A DNA stretch of 5,821 nucleotides from Vulcanimicrobiota bacterium (lineage in GTDB: Bacteria > Vulcanimicrobiota > Vulcanimicrobiia > Eremiobacterales > Eremiobacteraceae), in NCBI GenBank assembly GCA_019232725.1, contig JAFANK010000162.1:1-5821 (forward strand), read 5' to 3'. Below, one piece after another: positions 1 through 5,821 of the stretch. Within the stretch, counting starts at the first letter, position 1. Every line of letters starts with the position of its first letter. The notes beneath the pieces were generated by a model. It did not search any database and was not told the origin of the DNA. It was given only the letters and a program-made list of their open reading frames with translations. A program made the position numbers and the translations under genes.

Positions 1-1
1 G

Positions 2-106
2 CGCATCGATCGTGTCCGCCGCCACCTGCGGGCCAAGTCGGCCCAGCGTCTTGACGCTCGCGCGCGGCGCAAGGACACCGGAGGAGCCCAACGCGCGCGG
101 TCATAA
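2..106 (+). CDS. C-terminal tail of an unidentified upstream gene (5' truncated)
   Basis: This frame is open from the left edge and ends at TAA 104-106, giving 34 in-window residues. The tail is strongly basic: 11 Arg and 2 Lys of 34, with the stretch RIDRVRRHLRAKSAQRLDAR at the start. I do not recognise the protein; a basic nucleic-acid-binding or ribosomal-type tail is possible but unproven. Its stop lies 16 bases before the ATG chosen for the flippase gene, the same tight spacing seen along the rest of the strand, so it probably heads or belongs to the same transcript. A competing frame (from GTG 12, continuous with the flippase) also runs through this stretch. High GC makes both frames look coding, so the call is tentative. 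Confidence 0.4.
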   Translation, partial: RIDRVRRHLRAKSAQRLDARARRKDTGGAQRARS

Positions 107-122
107 GCTCTCGGCACCCCTC

Positions 123-1685
123 ATGAAACGCAGCGTGACCTCGTCGACGGTCGCCGTGATGCTGGCGATGCTCCTCAGCATGGTCCTTGGATTTGCGCGC
201 GAGGTCGTCAATGCGAAGTATTTCGGCGAACGCTGGGAGCTTGATGCATTCCTGGTCGCAGCTATCTTGCCCACGCTCGTGTTCGGCGTGTTCAACGGGG
301 CACTCGTCAGCGCGCTCGTGCCGATCTTCAGCGGCTACTTCGCCGAAGGAAAAGATGAAGAGGCATGGCGCTTGTCGAGCACGATCATCAACGCGCTCAT
401 GCTCGTGCTCTCGGGCCTTGCGCTCGCGGCCTGGATCGCGGCGCCGCAACTCGTCCGCATCGTCGCCAAAGGGTTCCCGGTTCCCGAAGCCGGCGTCACG
501 ACCATCATGACCCGTATCCTCATGCCGACGATCGTCGCGACGTCGATCGCAGGTGTCGTGCAGGCTCTCCTCAATGCGCAGCAGCGGTTTCGCGCCGCCG
601 CGCTCCAAGGCGCCGCCCTGAACGTCGTGACCATCGTCAGCGTGCTGGTGCTCTCCAAGAGCTACGGCATCTACGCATTGGTGTACGGTACGGCGGCCGG
701 ACTTTTCGCGCAGCTGCTGATCCAGCTACCGAGCTATCTGCAGCGCTGCCGCTACCGCGCAGTGCTCGATGTGCGGCATCCCGGATTGCGCTCGCTCGCG
801 GTTATCCTGGGACCGATCATCGTCGGGTCGGCAGTCGGCCAAGTGAATCTGCTTTTCGACAAGTACTTCGCTTCGACGCTGCAGCCCGGCAACATCGCCG
901 CGATGCAATATGCCACCAAAGTGGTGGGGTTTCCGCAACAGCTTTTCGCCGTCGCCATCGCAACGGTGATCTTTCCCATCCTGTCGGCCCAATTCGCAAA
1001 GAGCGAACTCGCAGCGTTGCGCACCACCGCGTTCACCGGCCTGCGCCTGACCGCCCTCATCACGATACCGGCGGCGTTCGGCCTCATCGCGTTGGCGCGC
1101 CCGATCATCAGCGTGCTGTTCGAGCGCGGTGAGTTCACGCCCGGCGACGTCGTGCGTACGGCTGGCGCCATGCAGTTCTATGCAGTGGGGTTATTGGGCA
1201 TTGCGGCGAGCATCGTTTTGACGCGCTGCTTTTTCGCGATGCACGATTCCAAGACGCCGGTCTTCATCGCGACCATGGTGATGGTGTTGAACGTCGTCGC
1301 ATCCGCGGCGACCGTCAGGCGGTTCGGCATCAACGGCCTGGCGGCGTCCAATTCCTTGGCGTCGCTGGTCGAAGCCGCAGTGCTCGCAGTGCTGTTCGCT
1401 GCGCGCGTTGACGGTTTCCAAGAGATGCGCGGCAGCGGTTCATTCGCAGCCACCATGGTGGCGTCGGCCGCTATGGGCATCGCTGCATCGGCGGTATCGA
1501 CGGCGTTGTGGCATGTGCCTGCGCCGTTTTGGCAGCACGCCGGGATCTTGCTCGTGTCCATAATCGCGGGCGCGGTCGTCTTCGTCGGCTTGGGCGCAGC
1601 GTTGCGGATCCGCGAACTCAGCGAGCTCTGGCTGCTCGTCACCGCGCATGCGACCAAGCGTGCCGGGTCACCCGCCCACCTCTGA
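123..1685 (+). CDS. murJ: MurJ/MviN-family lipid II flippase-like protein (divergent)
   Basis: This is a 520-residue polytopic inner-membrane protein of the MOP (MATE/MurJ) superfamily. Family members flip undecaprenyl-linked cell-wall precursor (lipid II) to the outer face. Recognition rests on the N-terminal MurJ signature: VLGFARE at 21-27, LDAFLVA at 40-46, ILP at 48-50 and ALVPIF at 64-69. Also seen are the TM8 region with GFPQQLF near 269-275 and hydrophobic segments throughout, consistent with 14 helices. Length fits E. coli MurJ (511). ATG 123 is chosen because family homology begins within a few residues and the preceding frame stops at 106. The frame stays open upstream to GTG 12, which would add 37 unmatched residues. 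No clear Shine-Dalgarno precedes ATG 123. Oddly, the residues at E. coli R18, R52 and R270 are M20, F54 and K266; only R24 (R26) and D39 (D41) are kept. A non-lipid-II substrate is possible. Confidence 0.88.
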   Translation: MKRSVTSSTVAVMLAMLLSMVLGFAREVVNAKYFGERWELDAFLVAAILPTLVFGVFNGALVSALVPIFSGYFAEGKDEEAWRLSSTIINALMLVLSGLALAAWIAAPQLVRIVAKGFPVPEAGVTTIMTRILMPTIVATSIAGVVQALLNAQQRFRAAALQGAALNVVTIVSVLVLSKSYGIYALVYGTAAGLFAQLLIQLPSYLQRCRYRAVLDVRHPGLRSLAVILGPIIVGSAVGQVNLLFDKYFASTLQPGNIAAMQYATKVVGFPQQLFAVAIATVIFPILSAQFAKSELAALRTTAFTGLRLTALITIPAAFGLIALARPIISVLFERGEFTPGDVVRTAGAMQFYAVGLLGIAASIVLTRCFFAMHDSKTPVFIATMVMVLNVVASAATVRRFGINGLAASNSLASLVEAAVLAVLFAARVDGFQEMRGSGSFAATMVASAAMGIAASAVSTALWHVPAPFWQHAGILLVSIIAGAVVFVGLGAALRIRELSELWLLVTAHATKRAGSPAHL

Positions 1686-1691
1686 CGAGGG
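1685..1691 (+). promoter_or_regulatory. Ribosome binding site for the purine phosphorylase gene
   Basis: The purine-rich ACGAGGG begins on the last base of the flippase stop codon and ends 4 bases before GTG 1696. It decides the start: an in-frame ATG at 1648 lies inside the flippase gene, has no such site, and would add 16 residues (PSVPGHPPTSDEG and others) that have no counterpart in the family. Confidence 0.6.
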
Positions 1692-1695
1692 CAAC

Positions 1696-2532
1696 GTGTC
1701 GGATCTGCGCCTGCGGCTCACGCTCACGAAGAACTACTTGGCGAAGGCGAACAAGCTGCGGCCGACGGTTGCCATCGTGCTCGGTTCGGGCCTGGGTGCG
1801 GTTGTCGACATGGTCGACATCAAGACGGCGATAGCGTATAAGGACATCCCCAACTTCCCCGCGACCACGGTTGATGGCCACAAAGGCCGGATGATCTTCG
1901 GCCGTGTCGGGGCGACACCGGTCGTCGTCTTCGATGGACGCCTTCATTACTATGAAGGCCTGAGCATGGAGCAGGTCGCCTATCCCGCTTACGTGGCGCA
2001 GGACATCGGCGCGCGCTTTTTCATCGCCACCAATGCTGCCGGTGGCATCGCAGACGGCTATCGACCCGGCGATCTCATGCTGCTGCGCGATCATCTCAAT
2101 CTGCTGGGAGACAACCCGCTGCGCGGTGCGCAGGGCCCCGGGCAAGGCCAACGCTTTCCGGCGATCGTCGATGCGTACGACGCCACGCTGATCGATCTCG
2201 CGTTGCGCGAGGCGCAGGCAGCGGGCATCCGCATGCACCTCGGCGTGTACGCAGCGATGACGGGCCCGTCGTACGAGACTGATGCCGAGCTGCGGATGCT
2301 CTATCGGCTTGGCGCCGATGCGGTTGGGATGTCCACCGTGCCGGAAGTCATCGCCGCACGGCAAGGGGGGATGCGCGTGCTGGCGCTTTCGGTGATCGCC
2401 AATGACGCGATGCCGCGCCGCCGGCGGCGCGTGGCTGCGGCCGATCATGTCGCGGTGCTTGCCGAAGTGTCTCGCGCCGGCACAAGCGTGCGCCGCGTGC
2501 TTGAGGGCGTGATCGCCGCAATCTCTGCGTGA
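1696..2532 (+). CDS. punA: Purine nucleoside phosphorylase, trimeric type (PNP/MTAP family)
   Basis: This cytosolic enzyme splits inosine, guanosine and their deoxy forms with phosphate into free base and (deoxy)ribose 1-phosphate. The 278-residue product from GTG 1696 matches the family length (B. subtilis 271). Visible motifs in order are the phosphate loop LGSGLG at 29-34, GRLHYYEG at 81-88 (human R84/H86 region), TNAAGG in mid-protein, GPSYET with E194 (human E201), VGMSTVPEV (ribose/base pocket), and IANDA with N236 (human N243). The Glu plus Asn pair points to a 6-oxopurine enzyme rather than MTA phosphorylase. H251 is the likely counterpart of human H257, which contacts the 5'-OH, but with a one-residue offset. 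After N236 an unusual PRRRRRV (240-246) replaces the usual AAG-type bacterial segment; it is encoded by an 18-base perfect palindrome. The stop overlaps the start of the next gene, suggesting translational coupling. Confidence 0.92.
   Translation: MSDLRLRLTLTKNYLAKANKLRPTVAIVLGSGLGAVVDMVDIKTAIAYKDIPNFPATTVDGHKGRMIFGRVGATPVVVFDGRLHYYEGLSMEQVAYPAYVAQDIGARFFIATNAAGGIADGYRPGDLMLLRDHLNLLGDNPLRGAQGPGQGQRFPAIVDAYDATLIDLALREAQAAGIRMHLGVYAAMTGPSYETDAELRMLYRLGADAVGMSTVPEVIAARQGGMRVLALSVIANDAMPRRRRRVAAADHVAVLAEVSRAGTSVRRVLEGVIAAISA
2414..2431 (+). repeat. Perfect 18-base GC palindrome inside the purine phosphorylase gene
   Basis: CGCGCCGCCGGCGGCGCG is its own reverse complement, centred between 2422 and 2423. 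In frame it encodes most of the five-arginine run R241-R245. The inverted repeat has no loop bases, so it is either a coincidence of GC-rich codons or a local sequence artefact; there is no sign that it is a terminator. Confidence 0.6.
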
Positions 2533-3860
2533 CCATCGAGCGCACAGCCGTGACCGATGCGATCGAGCGCAAGCGCAGCGGGCACGTCAATACGCGACAA
2601 GAGCTCGAGGGTCTCGTGCAAGCGTACCTGGACGGCGTCGTCAGCGATGCGGAGTTCACACGCTGGCTGCACGCGGTCATGGAACACGGGTTGACGACGG
2701 ACGAAACTGCGTTTCTCACGCAGGCGATGGCGGCATCCGGTGCACAGCTGCATTGGCACGACACCCCTGGCGTCGTCGTCGACAAGCATTCGACGGGCGG
2801 CGTCGGTGACGCGGTGAGCCTGATCGCAGTGCCCCTTGCTGCCGCGTGCGGCGTGAAGGTCGCCAAGCTCTCGGGCCGAGCGCTCGGCCACACCGGCGGC
2901 ACTCTCGACAAACTTGAACACATACCCGGTTTGAGCACAGACTTGACCATGGCTGGCTTCAAAACGCAAGTGGCCGAGGTTGGGTGTGCTATCGCACAAG
3001 CCACAGCCGAACTTGCCCCCGCCGACAAGAAGATCTACCATTTGCGTCACCGCACCGGCACGATCGACAGTGTCGGACTGATCACGGCCTCCGTGCTGAG
3101 CAAGAAGATCGCAGGTGGCGCGCCGCATATCGTCATCGACGTGAAATGCGGGCACTGTGCGTTCATGCGTGATGAAGCGCGCGCGCTCGCGCTTGCGCAT
3201 AGCATCGCTGACGTCGGCCGGCGTCTGGGCCGCTTCGTCACCGTGCTGGTCACCGACATGGAAGAACCGCTGGCCCGGTCGATCGGCAACGCCTTGGAAT
3301 TGCATGATGCCCTGGACGTGCTCGCGGGGCGCGACAGATCGAGCAGGCTTCGAGGGGTCGCGCTGGCGGTCGCCGAGGCGATGTTGTCGGTGCATGTCGG
3401 CGACGAGCGCGAAGGTGCCGCAGATCGCATGCAGCGCTTGGAAGCGGCGCTTGCGGATGGCACGGCGCTGCGCCGGTTCGCCGCGATGGTCTCTGCACAC
3501 GGTGGCGACCTCAAAGCCGTCGCGACTGTCGGCTCGCCGGCGGCGACGGTCGAGGCGTCAACGAGTGGGTTTGTGGCGTGGATCGATGGTCGTGTGCTTG
3601 GAGAAGCCGTGGTGAAGGGCGAGGCTAAACGCCCGGGGGAGATCATCGGCATCAGGCTGCGCAAGCGTATCGGCGATCACGTCAACCCAGGTGAGCCGCT
3701 CGCCGACATCTATGGCGACGCGATGCTTGCGGAGCTCGTCCGCGGCGCTGTCACCATCCAACCGACGGCGCCAAAACTGCGACCTGCCGTGCTGCACCGG
3801 ATCCACGCCCGCCCAGACCAGCACGAGCAAGTGCCTCAAGCACATAAACCGGATCGGTGA
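2529..3860 (+). CDS. deoA: Thymidine / pyrimidine-nucleoside phosphorylase
   Basis: This cytosolic enzyme splits thymidine, deoxyuridine and possibly uridine with phosphate into base and (deoxy)ribose 1-phosphate. The family layout is complete in 443 residues: an N-terminal alpha domain (about 10-75), a glycosyl-transferase-like core (about 80-335) and a PYNP C-terminal domain (about 345-425). Core motifs are VDKHSTGGVGD at 84-94 (K86, H87, S88), SGRALGHTGGTLDKLE at 115-130, LAPADKKIY, LRHRTGT with R173, and ITASVLSKK with S188 and K192, matching E. coli H85, R171, S186 and K190. Thymidine versus broad pyrimidine specificity cannot be told. GTG 2529 overlaps the previous TGA (GTGA); GTG 2550, giving MTDAIERKRSGH, matches the usual family start slightly better and neither has a strong Shine-Dalgarno. 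Oddities are DVKCGHCAFM at 204-213, where homologues have DVKxGxGAFM, and a C-terminal domain lacking the usual GAGR segment. Confidence 0.92.
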   Translation: MTIERTAVTDAIERKRSGHVNTRQELEGLVQAYLDGVVSDAEFTRWLHAVMEHGLTTDETAFLTQAMAASGAQLHWHDTPGVVVDKHSTGGVGDAVSLIAVPLAAACGVKVAKLSGRALGHTGGTLDKLEHIPGLSTDLTMAGFKTQVAEVGCAIAQATAELAPADKKIYHLRHRTGTIDSVGLITASVLSKKIAGGAPHIVIDVKCGHCAFMRDEARALALAHSIADVGRRLGRFVTVLVTDMEEPLARSIGNALELHDALDVLAGRDRSSRLRGVALAVAEAMLSVHVGDEREGAADRMQRLEAALADGTALRRFAAMVSAHGGDLKAVATVGSPAATVEASTSGFVAWIDGRVLGEAVVKGEAKRPGEIIGIRLRKRIGDHVNPGEPLADIYGDAMLAELVRGAVTIQPTAPKLRPAVLHRIHARPDQHEQVPQAHKPDR

Positions 3861-3861
3861 C

Positions 3862-3869
3862 GGAGGGAG
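3862..3869 (+). promoter_or_regulatory. Shine-Dalgarno-like GGAGGGAG before the reductase gene
   Basis: This is the strongest Shine-Dalgarno-like purine run noticed in the window and it sits in the 24-base gap after the pyrimidine phosphorylase stop. It ends 15 bases before ATG 3885, longer than the usual 5-9, and 27 before the alternative ATG 3897. The upstream in-frame stop at 3858-3860 leaves no other in-frame start codon between, so ATG 3885 is the best choice despite the spacing. Confidence 0.4.
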
Positions 3870-3884
3870 CGGCGCGTTCGTGCA

Positions 3885-4772
3885 ATGACTTCGCCTATGC
3901 AGATCGCCATCATCGGGGCGAGCGGACAGATCGGCAGCGAGGTCGCTCGTGCGGCGGGCGCTGCCGGCGCGGATGTGCTTGCAGTGAATCACGCGGCGTG
4001 CGACGTCACAGATGTGACAAGCGTCGAACGAGCGCTGGCGCCATTGCGTGCGGGTGATGCGGTCGTCAATACCGCGGCGTTCCATCGCACCGATGCGTGT
4101 GAAGAAGCCGTCGATCAAGCCCTTTCGGTGAACGCCCTCGGCGCATTCAACGTCGCTGCAGCCGCCCGAAGCCGCGGTGCTACGGTGGTCTATCTCAGCA
4201 CCGACTTCGTGTTTGACGGCGCCAAACGGACGCCGTATGTCGAAAACGATCCACCGTCACCGATCAACGTGTACGGTGCGAGCAAGGCCGCGGGAGAAGC
4301 GCTGACGCGCGCTGCCAATCCCGCGTCGTACGTTGTCCGCGTCTCTGCGGTGTTCGGACCGGCCGGCTCGAGCGGCAAGGGCGGTAACTTCGTGGAGGCG
4401 ATGGTCGCAAAGGCGCGTGCGGGCGAAGCGCCGGAAGTCGTTGAGGACATCGTCATGGCGCCCACGTCGGCGATCGACGCGGCCGCGTTACTGGTCGAGC
4501 TCGTGCGCCGCTCAGCTCCGTTTGGTGTTTACCACCTTGCCAATGCAGGTGCGTGCAGCTGGCTTGAATTCACGAGCACCATTTGTACCTTGATCGGCGC
4601 CGGCGTCCGTCCTCGCGCTCTGAAGGCATCGCAGGTGAACGGCAAAGCCCGCCGTCCGCTCTACTCAGTGTTGGCAAGTGATCGCTTGTCAGCGTTGGGC
4701 TTACAGACACGGAACTGGAGCGCCGCGCTTGCAGAATACCTGACGCTCAAAGGATATCGCACGGCGCCATAA
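3885..4772 (+). CDS. rfbD: dTDP-4-dehydrorhamnose reductase-like protein (RmlD family)
   Basis: This is a 295-residue SDR-fold oxidoreductase of the RmlD substrate-binding family. The family reaction is the NAD(P)H-dependent last step of dTDP-L-rhamnose synthesis, which supplies rhamnose for cell-surface glycans. Evidence is the Rossmann loop GASGQIG at 11-17, CDVTD at 39-43, VNTAAFHRTDACE (family NxAAxTxVDxCE), the catalytic STDFVFDG at 105-112, PxNVYGASKxxGE with Y130 and K134, RVSAVFG at 152-158, and a C-terminal RRPLYSVLASDRL resembling the family RPxxSxLD segment. Length is normal (about 280-300). The start could also be ATG 3897, giving MQIAIIGASG, which resembles many homologues. The gene lies 24 bases after the phosphorylase stop. 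No rmlA, rmlB or rmlC is present here, so the exact sugar substrate is inferred from family only. Confidence 0.85.
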   Translation: MTSPMQIAIIGASGQIGSEVARAAGAAGADVLAVNHAACDVTDVTSVERALAPLRAGDAVVNTAAFHRTDACEEAVDQALSVNALGAFNVAAAARSRGATVVYLSTDFVFDGAKRTPYVENDPPSPINVYGASKAAGEALTRAANPASYVVRVSAVFGPAGSSGKGGNFVEAMVAKARAGEAPEVVEDIVMAPTSAIDAAALLVELVRRSAPFGVYHLANAGACSWLEFTSTICTLIGAGVRPRALKASQVNGKARRPLYSVLASDRLSALGLQTRNWSAALAEYLTLKGYRTAP

Positions 4773-4794
4773 AGCGTCGAGGTTTTCTCTGTCG
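4773..4794. other. Convergent intergenic gap of 22 bases
   Basis: The reductase stop (TAA 4770-4772) and the oppositely oriented epimerase stop (reverse-strand TAA 4795-4797) face each other across 22 bases. I looked for a bidirectional terminator: there is a short T run (TTTT) and only a 3-base GAG/CTC pairing around it, so no intrinsic terminator can be supported. Confidence 0.6.
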
Positions 4795-5820
4795 TTACGC
4801 GGTTGCGTTGACCGTGCTGCGCGTGTCGCGCTGCGCTGACCACACGGACGCAAAGCCTGCGTTGGACTGTTCCGCTTCTTCGAGCAGCGTCATCCAGGCG
4901 ATGTTGTAATAGCGTGGATGCGCAAGCTCCGTCGGGTTGTCGCTATGAAGATGCTGCAAGATGCCTTCAATGGACTCAAGCACGGTGATGCGCGGCGTGA
5001 ACCCGACGCGGTCCGTCAGCTTGCGGTTCGTGCAGCGGTAATCGCGCTGGATCGGCGGCATGGGCGCATCCTCGAGCTGCACGGGATGATTGCGCAGATT
5101 GAGCGAGCCCGCGACGAGCATGGCGAGCTGGCGGATCTGGAAGTTCTCGTGGACGACGTTGAAAATCTCGCCTGATACGGTTTCTGGTGGCGATTCGATG
5201 CACCGCAGGTGCGCTTCGGCGACGTCGTAAATGTCGACAAGCGGGCGCCACATCCAGCCGCCGCCATGCAAAAACAGCTTGCCACGGAGCAGCGCGTCCT
5301 TGATGAAGGTATTAACGACGAGATCGAGGCGCATGCGCGGGCTGAATCCATAGACGGTGCCCTGGCGCAAGATCACGGGCGAAAAGCGTGGGCCGGCTGC
5401 TTCGAGCAGCGAGCGTTCGGCTGCGAATTTCGACTCAGAGTACGCTCCGCGCGGCGCCACCTCTGTCTGCTCGTCGAATATGCCTTCCCCAAGACCGTCG
5501 TAGACCGAGGCGCTCGAGCCGAACGTGAACCGGCGGATGCCGCGGGCCGCACACTGGCGCGCCAGTGCCGCGGTCGCCGTCGCGTTCATCTCCCAATTGG
5601 CCTCACGGTTGTATTCTGCTGTTGGGTCATTGGAGAGGCCAGCGAGGTGCACGACCCCATCGATGCCGTCCAACATGCTGTCCTCGATCGAACGCACGTC
5701 GGCATGCACAAGCTCGATACGGTCGAGCAGCCCGGCAAGCGGTCCGCGACCCCAATACAAGCGGTCGAGCACACGCACCGCGTGACCGGCTTGGAGGAAA
5801 CGCTCGCACAAGATTCTGCC
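4795..5820 (-). CDS. NAD-dependent epimerase/dehydratase, extended SDR (5' truncated)
   Basis: This is a nucleotide-sugar epimerase/dehydratase-type protein with 341 residues in the window; its start lies beyond the right edge. Numbering from the first whole codon (5820-5818), it opens with GRILCERFLQAGH. That is the helix after the Rossmann GxxGxxG, so only the first strand and most of the glycine loop, perhaps 10-15 residues, are missing. VLDRL with D19 after strand 2 suggests NAD rather than NADP. HADVR near 39-43, VHLAGLSNDP near 57-66, the catalytic SSASVY at 102-107 and YSESK with Y127 and K131 follow, then LRQGTVYG and a RPLVDIYDVAEAH segment binding the sugar nucleotide side. TTG 5811 is in frame but lies inside the conserved fold and is not a credible start. 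The family is common in surface-glycan clusters; the substrate cannot be named from sequence. Confidence 0.85.
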   Translation of the reverse strand, partial: GRILCERFLQAGHAVRVLDRLYWGRGPLAGLLDRIELVHADVRSIEDSMLDGIDGVVHLAGLSNDPTAEYNREANWEMNATATAALARQCAARGIRRFTFGSSASVYDGLGEGIFDEQTEVAPRGAYSESKFAAERSLLEAAGPRFSPVILRQGTVYGFSPRMRLDLVVNTFIKDALLRGKLFLHGGGWMWRPLVDIYDVAEAHLRCIESPPETVSGEIFNVVHENFQIRQLAMLVAGSLNLRNHPVQLEDAPMPPIQRDYRCTNRKLTDRVGFTPRITVLESIEGILQHLHSDNPTELAHPRYYNIAWMTLLEEAEQSNAGFASVWSAQRDTRSTVNATA

Positions 5821-5821
5821 G

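Noticed and set aside
912..927. Hairpin CCACC-AAAGT-GGTGG
   Set aside because: It is a 5-base stem within the flippase coding sequence with no T tract, so it is not supported as a terminator or regulatory element.
1449..1462. Perfect 14-base palindrome GCCACCATGGTGGC, containing a Kozak-like GCCACCATGG
   Set aside because: It lies inside the flippase coding frame of a bacterial gene; eukaryotic initiation context has no meaning here and short palindromes are expected in GC-rich DNA.
1639..2448. A 269-residue antisense ORF across the purine phosphorylase gene
   Set aside because: It is the shadow of a well-supported gene in high-GC DNA; its translation is rich in Arg, His and Asp with no recognisable motif.
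3156..3167. CGHC resembling a thioredoxin/disulfide-isomerase active site
   Set aside because: It sits inside the phosphorylase core at the DVKxGxGAFM position with no thioredoxin fold around it.
2445..3500. A 351-residue antisense ORF across the pyrimidine phosphorylase gene
   Set aside because: The sense protein has all family motifs in this stretch; the antisense product is low-complexity and basic, as expected for a complementary frame.
3691..3888. A 65-residue + strand ORF ending in an ATGA overlap with the reductase start
   Set aside because: It is out of frame inside the phosphorylase C-terminal domain, which continues to match its family up to its own stop; the ATGA overlap is probably chance.
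3558..4118. A 186-residue antisense ORF spanning the phosphorylase/reductase junction
   Set aside because: It crosses two clear genes and shows no fold, signal peptide or recognisable motif.

Overview
The window is G+C-rich bacterial DNA, roughly 60-65% G+C by eye, and almost fully coding. It has the high third-position G/C that makes long antisense shadow ORFs common. Start codons are mixed (ATG, GTG, probably an ATG or TTG beyond the right edge) and gaps between genes are very short. Nothing fixes the taxon. A deep-branching high-GC bacterium of the Eremiobacterota/WPS-2 or Dormibacterota type would fit, but this is a low-confidence guess from codon use and gene order.

Left to right on the + strand: the arginine-rich tail of an unidentified upstream gene (stop at 106); a 14-TM MurJ/MviN-type lipid flippase (123-1685); a trimeric-type purine nucleoside phosphorylase (1696-2532); a thymidine/pyrimidine-nucleoside phosphorylase (2529-3860, overlapping the previous stop); and an RmlD-type dTDP-4-dehydrorhamnose reductase (3885-4772). 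Gaps are 16, 10, -4 and 24 bases, so these look co-transcribed. On the - strand, converging from the right with only 22 bases between stops, lies a 5'-truncated extended-SDR NAD-dependent epimerase/dehydratase (4795 to the right edge).

Two themes are interleaved. The phosphorylase pair is a nucleoside salvage unit: both enzymes split (deoxy)nucleosides with phosphate into free base and (deoxy)ribose 1-phosphate. The flippase, the RmlD-like reductase and the epimerase belong to cell-envelope or glycan biosynthesis. No phosphopentomutase (deoB), deoC or rmlA/B/C is in the window.

The main points worth a second look are the loss of most of the essential charged cavity residues in the MurJ homologue, and a five-arginine run in the purine phosphorylase active-site loop that coincides exactly with a perfect 18-base GC palindrome. 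I see no RNA genes, CRISPR, insertion sequences, riboswitches or convincing terminators, and no evidence for a wholly new system.
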